64,000 bases of DNA from the NCBI RefSeq assembly GCF_032854445.1, contig NC_088306.1, positions 376,501 to 440,500 on the forward strand. Reading direction: 5' to 3'. The position numbers and the translations under genes are program-made. Positions 24,344 to 34,256 of this stretch are shown here, piece after piece. The stretch comes from Liolophura sinensis. Lineage: Eukaryota > Mollusca > Polyplacophora > Chitonida > Chitonidae. Numbering within the stretch: the stretch's first letter is position 1; each line of letters starts with the position of its first letter. The notes beneath the pieces were generated by a model. It did no database searches. It was not told the origin of the DNA and saw only the letters and a program-made list of their open reading frames with translations.

Positions 24344-25660
24344 GTCGCTCGTCAGAAACAATCCATATGTGGTGCATGGGAATGTCGCTCGTCACATCTC
24401 TTCTTCATCTGTGGTACATGGGAATGTCGCTCGTCACATCTCTTCTCCATCTGTGGTACATGGGAATGTCGCTCGTCACATCTCTTATCCATATGTGGTG
24501 CATGGGAATGTCGCTCGTCACATCTCTTCTCCATCTGTGGTGCATGGGAACATCGCTGAACACATCTCTTCTCCATCTGTAGTACATGAGAATGTCGCTC
24601 ATCACATCTCTTCTCCATCTGTGGTACATGGGAATGTCGCTCGTCACATCTCTTATCCATATGTGGTGCATGGGAATGTCGCTCGTCACATCTCTTCTCC
24701 ATCTGTGGTGCATGGGAATGTCGCTCAACACATCTCTTCTCCATCTGTGGTACATGGGAATGTCGCTCGTCACATCTCTTCTCCATCTGTGGTACATGGG
24801 AATGTCGCTCGTCACATCTCTTCTCCATCTGTGGTGCATGGGAATGTCGCTGGTCACATCTCTTCTCCATCTGTGGTACATGGGAACATCGCTCAACACA
24901 TCTCTTCTCCATCTGTGGTACATGGGAATGTCGCTCATCACATCTCTTCTCCATCTGTGGTACATGGGAACATCGCTCATCACATCTCTTCTCCATCTGT
25001 GGTGCATGGGAATGTCGCTGGTCACATCTCTTCTCCATCTGTGGTACATGGGAACATCGCTCAACACATCTCTTCTCCATCTGTGGTACATGGGAATGTC
25101 GCTTATCACATCTCTTCTCCATCTGTGGTACATGGGAATGTCGCTCGTCACATCTCTTCTCCATATGTGGTACATGGGAATGTCGCTGGTCACATCTCTT
25201 CTCCATATGTGGTGCATGGGAACATCGCTCAACACATCTCTTCTCCATCTGTGGTACATGGGAATGTCGCTCGTCACATCTCTTCTCCATCTGTGGTACA
25301 TGGGAATGTCGCTCGTCACATCTCTTCTCCATCTGTGGTACATGGGAATGTCGCTCGTCACATCTCTTCTCCATCTGTGGTACATGGGAATGTCGCTCGT
25401 CACATCTCTTCTCCATATGTGGTACATGGGAATGTCGCTCGTCACATCTCTTCTCCATATGTGGTGCATGGGAACATCGCTCAACACATCTCTTCTCCAT
25501 CTGTGGTACATGGGAATGTCGCTCGTCACATCTCTTCTCCATCTGTGGTACATGGGAATGTCGCTCGTCACATCTCTTCTCCATCTGTAGTACATGGGAA
25601 TGTCGCTCGTCACATCTCTTCTCCATCTGTGGTACATGGGAATGTCGCTCGTCACATCTC
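24344..25660. repeat. Minisatellite, 42-bp unit, about 31 copies
   Basis: Head-to-tail copies of a 42-bp unit built from ATGGGAATGTCGCTCGTCAC and ATCTCTTCTCCATCTGTGGT. With 14 codons per unit, long frames run through on both strands: a plus frame of 508 residues with repeat VVHGNVARHISSPS, and a minus frame of 445 residues with MEKRCDERHSHVPQ. Variants cluster at one codon (CGT, GGT, CAT, CAA, TAT) and in a linked AACATC/AATGTC pair. At least two 6-unit blocks repeat in the same order, giving a higher-order pattern. Confidence 0.95.
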
Positions 25661-28209
25661 GTTGCCTTATTTTCGTGCTTACTTTGCACGTTCTCTATTG
25701 CACCTATTTAGGAAAACATTGAACATCCATTATATTGTAGGCGATTGGTACACGTATTTCTGTTTAATTAGACGCCTGGATTTTCTCCGATGCTTACTTC
25801 ATCATATAGACCGCTTCAATGGCTTATTGGTTAAATAAGCGTCGGGTAACACCAAAGGTTTTAAAAAAGGTACTTGTTGATGCCTCGCTTGATGCTCTGA
25901 TATGATTATAATGTGACTGGGTCCGGTATAATGACTCGTTCCTTTGGCGGGCATGGGCACTCTGCCACAAGAAGACACAGCATGTGTACACACACCAAAT
26001 GACTTCCCGTCTTGATATGACTGAAAAATACGACGTAAAACCCCCGCATACATACATTCCTTCATCATATAAGTGAAGATATCATTCAAGATCCTTGTAG
26101 AAACACCATGTTACGAAATGCCGCCTTAGAAAATCGACCGGAATTAAATCCCGAGCAAAAGCTTGACATCATGAGCTGGATACTCTAGCGCTGTATAGGG
26201 TATCACTCCTGCCGCAGCCGAACTGCACCTGGCCAGTGGTCGGTGACTCGGTTATGGCTTTAAGTCTGGAGTTTTGCCAGGTGCCTATCTAAGGGCTATA
26301 GTTTGTGGACGACTTTCTTGGATTTCCACAACCATGAACCTGACCTCCATGACGTGTTTAAGTGCAAAAATCCTTGAACACTGCGTTAACCGTCAACCAC
26401 GTGAATAAATCTCTGCATTAATAAATCAGTGATACCCATCATGAAGAAATATAGTTTTCATTCCCGCTTAGTAAGTACGTTCTTTATCACTCAGAGTTCA
26501 CTATCCAGCATATGTACGAATTTCAATCTAACAAAGAAAGTCAACTTAGACGGCTATACATTATACATCATTCTTTTTCTATTGAAAAAGAAAGAAAGAA
26601 AATAAAACCCTAATAAACCACGGCAATTTGAGTCGTTTATCGGTCGACCGGTCCGGAACCTCGCTAAGTAGTTGTGCAGTTTTTCCCCGTGGACGGTCGG
26701 CCATAGAGACCCACCCAGGCGTGGAGAGCAGGAACCGAACAGGGGAGCCATCATTGGTGGAGTAACGCGCCCTACCGCCCGGGGATCGAGAAGAAAGACG
26801 CCAAACCACAGTGGCGAATCAGGCTTTTCACCGAAAAAAACCCCATGAATATAAGGGGGTCACGGTTAATTTGTGGACTATAGTATATGGGCCAATATGA
26901 TACACACAAAAAAGCTGTGTTCTCTGGGTAATAGCAGAATAGATTTAATATTGCTACAAATATCGGTGCTTTACTCCTGCAGACTCTCTAATTTCCTCCA
27001 CCCATGCATCGGACCGACGACATATAAGTCAATCAAATAAATAAATAAATAAAAAAAAAAATAAATAAATAAAAAATAAACAAAAAATAGATGACCTTTA
27101 TGGTATTTATGAGACACTTCTCTTATTCTAGCGGAAAAATTTTGTTTGTGCAACGAGGTATTGTGCTGACTAAACATGGCCATTATGTGGCAATAACATA
27201 ATCTATTCTAGCATGACTGAAAACATAAAATTATGAGATTGAAGATATTCGTTTTTAGAGTGTACACGGTTGTTTATGGGTAATTCATGTCACTTAGTGA
27301 CAATAGGACTGACCATCTCTGTGGTTACGTGCTTCGCTACTTTCCTCAGTGTCTTGGTGGTCTCAGCATTTTACTTCATCACGGGTTCTTGTCGAGGCTA
27401 CGCTATATCCACTGATAACCCGTCTACCACATGTCCAGACTAAAGACAGAACAGATGTCACTTATCCATTGCTTCTTCGCTTGACACTCAGCACTGAGAG
27501 ATTAGAGCAAGGAAACAGAATTGGTTTGTCAGTATAGTGTAACTGGGTGGAATGTCATGCCTGGTGAATGGATTCCTCACCATCAAACTGGTCGCTTGGA
27601 ATTCAGCCGAAGGATTCCGATCGGAGTTGTCCCCCATGTTATACACTCAGCTTTGTAGGAAAGGACACTGCCGTTATCATAGAGAAGTCACTGACTCTCT
27701 TTGGCAATCGCCACGCACTCTTGATATTCTCTGTTTATCTTAATTTTGGTCTCCATGGCAAATATGGCAGTGGTTGCTACAATTTCAGCATTTACATGAA
27801 CATTCAGAATAAAACCCCAACTGAGGTCAATTGAGGAAGTATTTTATCGGTTTCGTGTGACAATTTGCCAAATATGACACTGTCACCGTTGCTCTGGTTT
27901 TATTCTCTCTGCTGTAAGTCTTTTATTAAATGGGAAAGGACCATAGATTAAATATTGTGCTTTTAGCACCTTTAAATACGTGTAGATATAAATAACCACA
28001 AAATCGATCAGTGATGATGTCACTAAATGACTTTCTATTCAATCCAGGATAATTTTCCAAAATGTAGAACGCAGTTTATGCTCCCAGTAAGTAGTTTGTG
28101 GATATTTTGGTCTTAAACTAATCAATGCAAAGTGTTTTCAATTCTAACTCATGCTTCCATACATAAATGTTAAAATTGGGATTCAAACTTACTTTTTGTA
28201 ATTGTATAT
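25661..28209. other. Non-coding stretch
   Basis: No supported gene. It holds an (AAAG)-rich patch near 26578-26602, a GC-rich patch at 26640-26820 of unknown nature, an (AAAT)n stretch at about 27020-27090 resembling a SINE tail, and a dispersed-repeat copy at 27801-27920. Confidence 0.4.
27801..27920 (+). repeat. Unnamed dispersed repeat, copy 1
   Basis: Shares with 29951-30060 and 31875-32000 an ordered set of motifs: ATAAAACCC, TGAGGYAAATTGA, a GACACTGTCRCC-like block, and TTTTAYTCTCT then GCTGTAG. All three are in the same orientation. Confidence 0.6.
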
Positions 28210-29285
28210 TTACTTGTCTTCAATTCCGTTTCAGTCTTCAATTTCGATTCAGCCCCAAGATTTACCAAATTCAGCTCCGAGGTTTACAAGATTCAGCTCT
28301 GTGGTTTACTTGATTCATCTCCGAGATTTACATGATTCAGTCCCGGGAATTACCAAATTCATTCCCGATATCTACAACACCGGATTTGATTAGCCGTTGT
28401 ATAACACCAATTGTTCACTTAGACGAATGCGATCAGGGTATTGTGGGTGGACAAACCCTGGATGTCCACTTAAGTTCCGAGATTACAAGATCCAACCCCG
28501 AGATTACAAGATCCAACCCCGAGATTACCAGACTCAGCTCTAAGATTTACAACATACACCTCCGAGATTAACAAGATTCAGCTCCGTGATTTACAAGATT
28601 CAGCTCCGTGATTTACAAGATTCAGCTCCGTGATTTACAAGATGCAGCTCCGTGATTTACAATATTCAGGTTCAAGATTTACCAGATTCAGCTCCGTGAT
28701 TTACAAGATTCAGCTCCGTGATTTACAAGATTCAGCTCCGAGATTAACAAGATTCAGCCCAGAGGTTTACAAGATTCAGCTCCGAGATTTACAAGATTGA
28801 GCTCCGAGATTTACAAGATTGAGCTCCGTGATTTACAAGATTCAGCTCCGTGATTTACAAGATTCAGCTCCGAGATTAACAAGAGTCAGCTCCGTGATTT
28901 ACAAGATTCAGCTCCGTGATTTACAAGATTCAGCTCCGAGATTTACAAGATTCAGCTCCGAGATTAACAAGATTCAGCTCCGAGATTTACAAGATTCAGC
29001 TCCGAGATTTACAAGATTCAGCTCCGTGATTTACAAGATTCAGCTCCGAGATTAACAAGATTCAGCTCCGAGATTAACAAGATTCAGCTCCGAGATTTAC
29101 AAGATTCAGTTCCGAGATTTACAAGATTCAGCTCCGAGATTAACAAGATTCAGCCCAGAGATTTACAAGATTCAGCCCAATTCCTAAATTTACAAGATTC
29201 AGGTGCGAAATTTACTTGATTCAGCTCCGAGATTTACAACATTCAGCTCCTAAATTTACAAGACTCAGCCCCAAGATTTACAACA
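28210..29285. repeat. Minisatellite, 22-bp unit, about 45 copies in two blocks
   Basis: The unit is GATTCAGCTCCGAGATTTAC plus AA. An older, diverged block (28210-28385) is separated from the main block (28470-29285) by about 85 bp of unrelated sequence. That spacer is itself similar to the sequence right of the main block. Confidence 0.92.
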
Positions 29286-29383
29286 CGGGATTAGGTTAAC
29301 TGTTGTATAACACAATGCTGAAGTATTGTTCACTTAGACGAAGGCGATCAGGGCAGGGCATTATGCGTGGACAAAACGTGAAT
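28371..29383. repeat. Duplicated flank of the 22-bp array
   Basis: 28371-28471 and 29275-29383 share GTTGTATAACAC, TTGTTCACTTAGACGAA and GCGATCAGGG in the same order, each following a block of 22-bp units. This indicates duplication of array plus flank. Confidence 0.8.
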
Positions 29384-29389
29384 GACTAC

Positions 29390-31093
29390 AGTAAAGATCC
29401 GATCTGTGGCAAGCTACCGAACAGCGACATGTCATACTGGTATGGCCCGGAGAAAACTGAAGGAGATTTATGAAAATGCCTTGCGAAAGAACGGTATCGA
29501 AATCATGTCTCGTGTGACCTATAGCCGTTGAAAGGCAAGTTTCTTAACCTTGTGGAAACGAGTATTTATTTGATGTCTAACCAGCGCTGAGGAAATATTC
29601 ACTTATACGGCTACAGGTACGGTCAGGTTTAACGATTGCAAAACCAGACTACATCGTCTTTATCAAAATGATCCATAGACTATCACCAGACACATTTATC
29701 GCAATTGAAATGAATGCAAAAATCCTTTAAGTTTTGAATTATATTAAGATTTGAATACAACATTTGTTTTCGAGCCCCGAGTCATTTACTGTCACTCTAC
29801 AATGTGTATAAATATGAAGCTGGCAGGGACAGTTCATGTAAATTTAAACTGCAATTAAAGTTCCCATTTCTTTGACCTGATTCCACTTAGGCCTTGGTGC
29901 AGTGGAGGGTTCAATTTGTTACTTTCTGATCATTTTAAAAAGAAATCTCTAACTGACGACAACTGACGAGAGGCCGTATTTCACCGGTAGCGTGTGACCA
30001 TTTGTCAACCATGACACGATGTCGCTGTTCTGGTTTTACCCTCAGTAGTTGTAGCGTCTTTGTTTGAACACGCAACCGTTTAATCCCTTATCTGCAGCTT
30101 CATACCTTACCAGTGTATTATTAATGAGGATTGAATCCATAGAGTCCGAAAAAAACCCAAAATGTAGTCCACCAAAATCGATGGAAAGCCATTGTTACTG
30201 GTTAGGTATTTTTGGTCCTTTGTCAACCGAACTTGTTTTTACCCATCACCATATGTGTCACCCTTGGAAACGACTCTCTAAGTGTTCGGAAACATACCAA
30301 CGGTTCTCAGCGTGCGACGTGAAGATCTATATAACTGTATAGATAAGGAGGGTAAAGCACGTGCCATGAAGAAATAAAGAGAATACTATTGCTGCGTGTT
30401 CCCCAGGATATACCGTGTAAGTGTACAGTGATAAGTGACATTGATTGACAGCTCCGCCATCCACAGCTCTTTAACCCCTGACCTTTCTTGAATCCTCTAA
30501 TTGATTCCAAGACATTTCCCCGTAATATATCCTTTGTTATAGTTGACGAATGGGCGTGTACGCGGGATTACAAGGCAAATCGATCCGACTGACATTAGAA
30601 CTGTATGGGATGGTGGAGATGCTGGAGATCTACAATTTTTGTGTCGCAGATGATATTTGTCTGCATTTAATCGATCATTGGCTTCGTGGAATGAATAAAA
30701 TCGGCAAAGAACATGTATACGACGAAGAATAATAATAATGTACCGGAAGAAAGTGAGATTACATGTCATCCACAATTGGTGAATTACAGGTGATGGGATG
30801 GGGCAGGGGTATATTCATGGATGGTAAAGATTTGCGGGAAAATATTGCGGTGAGCCTTGTCTATACAGAGTAGAGCAGACTAGCAATCATTTTGAAGAAT
30901 GAAAATATATGTCTCCAAATGTTTATCGTCCACTCCGCTCACCCACCAACATCAGCATCAACATCTTCATCCTCACCATGATCCTCATCACCATAATCAT
31001 CTTCATCACCATTGAAGAGACACGTAATCAGAATCAGTTGAACAAGGTATGTATTTTTATCTATTGCCTTTCCATATATTCAGAATTTTTAAA
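29390..31093. other. Non-coding stretch
   Basis: No supported gene. It holds dispersed-repeat copy 2 at about 29951-30060 and a CATCATCACC-type low-complexity patch at about 30950-31015. Confidence 0.4.
29951..30060 (+). repeat. Unnamed dispersed repeat, copy 2
   Basis: Contains AACTGACGAGAGGCCGTATT, TTTGTCAACCATGACACGA and CTGTTCTGGTTTTACCCTC, in the same order as the copies at 27801 and 31875. Confidence 0.6.
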
Positions 31094-31266
31094 ATGACAA
31101 AACACTGTCATTCCATGGCAACGTATGTACAAAAAGAAGTTTTGTAAATTGTCATTAAATGTCTGTCTATTCATATATATTCCATCCCCAGACTTCATTT
31201 GAAAAATATCACTTAATAACAATTTACACTTACATACCTTGCCATGGAATAACAGTGTTCTGTCAT
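31094..31266. mobile_element. MITE-like element with about 55-bp inverted repeats
   Basis: The left end and the reverse complement of the right end share ATGACARAACACTGTYATTC, then CATGGCAASGTATGTA, and after a short gap TAAATTGTYATTAARTG. There is no open frame. No clear target-site duplication was identified. Confidence 0.75.
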
Positions 31267-31594
31267 CGAACCTCGATTTGTTAATTGCGTAATTGTTACA
31301 CATTCAAGTGCCACCATACACCAACATTGATTTCCTTACAGTACAAAATTCTATAGCTCCGGTATTTATGTACGCCATCATTCTCAAGGTCAACGTGACT
31401 TTCATACACAGAATGACGATCAAATGACGTCCCCATCCCTAGACTTGAATTGATTTTAGCACACGGCCGTTGGGAATACAAGTAAAAAATTTATCTCTAA
31501 CATTCGGCGATATAATGCTTCGATCCGCTCAAATTATTTACCAAGTTATTACATCCGCGAAGGAGCTTAAGTTTAATAACAGTGTTTATTCATT

Positions 31595-31805
31595 TGACTG
31601 TTTGCTTGTCTATCTGTCTTTTTGTCTTTGTGTCTGCCTTTTTGTCTGTTTGCCCGTCTGTCTGACTGTCTGTCTGACTGCTTGTTTGTCTTTGTATCTG
31701 TCTGATTGTTTGTCTCTCTTTGTGTCTTCCTGTTTGTCCATGTGTCCTTTTGTCTTTGCGTCTGCCGGTTTGTCTGTCAGTGTTTTTATCTTTGTGTCCG
31801 CCTAA
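31595..31805. repeat. Imperfect GTCT/TTTGTCTG simple repeat
   Basis: Pyrimidine-rich low-complexity tract dominated by TGTCTGTCT and TTTGTCTTTGTGTCT. It produces cysteine- or glutamine/threonine-rich shadow frames on both strands. Confidence 0.9.
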
Positions 31806-31874
31806 ATCCATTAAATGTTGTCAATGACCCGGATTGGAATCCAAATGTGGAGTATATGGGAAATCGTCATGAAC

Positions 31875-32000
31875 AGTTAGGATAAAACCCTGTCTGAGGC
31901 AAATTGACGAGAAGGCCGTTTTTCACTGCTTACTTGGCGTTAGGCGCCAACTATCACACTGTCGCCCCTTCTCTAATTTTACTCTCTATGCTGTAGCCAG
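31875..32000 (+). repeat. Unnamed dispersed repeat, copy 3
   Basis: Contains GGATAAAACCCTGTCTGAGG, AATTGACGAGAAGGCCG, ATCACACTGTCGCC and TTACTCTCTATGCTGTAG. It is the copy that retains most of the shared motifs. Confidence 0.6.
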
Positions 32001-32040
32001 CATAGATTTTATATTGCCTGTTTTTAACTGTTGAATATAT

Positions 32041-32298
32041 TAAGGTATTTATTTATTTACTCCGTACTCAAGAATATTTCCCTTATACGACGACGGCCAG
32101 CGTTGTGGTGGGAGACAGAGCCCACGGGAAATCAACAACCATCCGCAAGTTGCTGCAGACCTTTCAACGTACGGCCGGACAGGAAACCAGCATGAGCTGG
32201 ACTTGAACTCAGAGCGACCACATTGGTGAGAGGCTCCTGGGTCATTAACGCGCTGCCTAACGCGCTAACCAACTGAGCCACGAAGACCCCCAATATAG
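32041..32298 (-). mobile_element. tRNA-derived SINE, near full length
   Basis: Minus-strand copy with TTTATTTATTTACTCCGTAC end, body and complete head including GCTGGACTTGAACTCAGAGC (reverse of a B-box) and GCTAACCAACTGAGCCACG (reverse of an A-box). TAAGGTA occurs at 32041-32047 and 32299-32305, a possible 7-bp target-site duplication. Confidence 0.9.
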
Positions 32299-32688
32299 TA
32301 AGGTAAACTAAAGGTAAATTTGTACCATGGTATATGTGTTGATTGGAAACTGGGCTTAGTTATCCATAGTGACAAGGTGTGTCGCCAATAACCTTACACT
32401 CACACTCCCACGCATACACATTGCCCTAAGTCGGCGCATGTGTTTAATGTCTATCCACGTGGCCGCATTTCAGGAGAACAGTTCACAAGAGTTTGAAACA
32501 CAACTGAACATGAAAGATGCAGAAAGAGCAGCGTGAGATGACTGGTTACAAACATGTACATTGTAAGTGTGCTCCACTGCGTGGGCAACTTTTAAAATTC
32601 CGCGTCCCAGCAATTCGATAACATCCCGTGTAATTGGCATAACAAATAATGATCGATGCTTTGGGTTAAATACCACTATATTCATCGG

Positions 32689-32913
32689 TGAGCAGGTCAG
32701 TGGGCAGGTGAGTGGGCAAGCCAGTGGGCAGGTCAGTGAGCAGGTCAGGGGGCAGGTGAGTGGGCAGGTGAGTGGGCAGTGGGCAGGTCAGTGAGCAGGT
32801 CAGTGAGCAGGTGAGTGGACAGGTCAGTGGGCAGGTCAGTGGGCAGGTCAGTGGGCAGGTCAGTGGGCAGGTCAGTGGGCAGGTCAGTGGGCAGGTCAGT
32901 GGGCATGTCAGTC
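32689..32913. repeat. Minisatellite, 12-bp unit, about 18 copies
   Basis: Units of CAGTGGGCAGGT with CAGTGAGCAGGT variants. The plus frame reads SGQV repeatedly as an artefact of the 12-bp period. The last seven or so copies are identical, so homogenisation is recent there. Confidence 0.95.
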
Positions 32914-34256
32914 CCCCACAAAATCGTGTATGGACCTCAGTTTTGCTTTATGCTACCGTCGATACCGCCGCAATAATGGTGACAGGGAGGTTCAAGCACA
33001 AGCGCACAAAGAAGCGCCGGTGTGTGATGGTATATTTATGTAATGTTATCAAACATGACAAGTACGTTTTGTGTCTACTCCAGTCTACTCCTCCACTGCG
33101 CATGACCGTTCGTCAGATCAAGTGTTTTGTCATCTAAATGCCTTATGAAAGGACTTGCTGAAGACAACTGGGCTTAATACAAACACCAGTGTGAACCTTT
33201 GTACTCGGACATGGATGAATTGGTCAGACAATATGAGTTTTGTTTAGAGGATAAATCGAATACTAAAACCAACTACACCGTGTCTGTGTAAAGCGGTGCG
33301 GCTTGGGACAACGGGAACCGAGTCACACAAATCCTGGAACAAGCGTTGTCCCATCAATATTTTAGTCACGAGAGTGCATGGAATGGAAACGAAGAAGGTA
33401 AGTGGCTCAATCAATAAAACCGCCTCAGTAGACTGTCAACGGGACGGTGGGTGTTGTTGTGGCGTTGTCATAGAGACGTCGACCATCTTTTGTCGCGTCT
33501 GCAGTTTGGATAGGAGTCATATCGACAGGAAATTCTGGTAGAGATCGACAGGAGGGTGGAACAGGTCCGTGTAGCCTGTGTTTCACTAACAGACTACTGA
33601 ACGTGTTTCACGGATACAGGCTGTACATTCCAACCATGGTTCTGTGAGGCTTAATGGAAGTTTTGCTGAGATAATCTGCCGGAAATTGTGCTCGTTTCTA
33701 CGACCGTGAAGCGACAAATTCTACACAGCTTTAAGAAACCATGAGCCAAACGAATGACGTCATAAGAAAAGCTGGAGGAACACGGTTACCCGTTTTAAAC
33801 GACCTAACGAAAAACGCGGATTTGCATGACTTCAGTGAAATTGTAGGCACGGACTGACGTCTGTTTACAGTTCAACGCCAAGGCGGTTTGTTCAACGCTG
33901 TGTGCTTGGCAGGATTTCGTCATACACAACAACACGATTTACGATCAAATCACCTAAAAGACATTCGTTGAGCTGAAATAGCACAAGAATTGTTCTTCGA
34001 GACATCCGACCCGTGGGTCCAAAGCAAGAATGACAATATAGTATTTTTTCCTTTGCGCTAAGCCGTGTAAGTTGACCTAAAACATTAGGAACAAGATCTA
34101 TTTCTTCTCGATATTCTTGAGCCTACCTTAGGACGTCATCACGCCAGCTTGCATGCGGGTGTGTACTGGTAAAGAGAGGAAATTAATTCTGCACTAACTG
34201 CCTAATTTCTACTGCTTGACGTCTACTTCTATTTCTACTCAACACTTAACAACAAA
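32914..34256. other. Upstream region of the membrane-protein gene
   Basis: No exon supported. A single palindromic CRE, TGACGTCA, lies at about 33757-33764, roughly 490 bp before the start codon at 34257. The promoter must lie in this interval, but no TATA box is evident. Confidence 0.4.

Noticed and set aside
24312-25838. 508-residue plus-strand and 445/416-residue minus-strand frames
   Set aside because: Produced by the 42-bp array being open in at least four frames. Kept as a repeat; the coding possibility is only listed as something to test.
26554-26809. GC-rich patch with two minus-strand frames and an (AAAG) tract beside it
   Set aside because: It could be an old SINE-like insert, but I could not identify A/B boxes, target-site duplications or a second copy, and the frames look non-coding.
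32567-33137. Gln/Val/Ser-rich frames
   Set aside because: These are translations of the 12-bp minisatellite.
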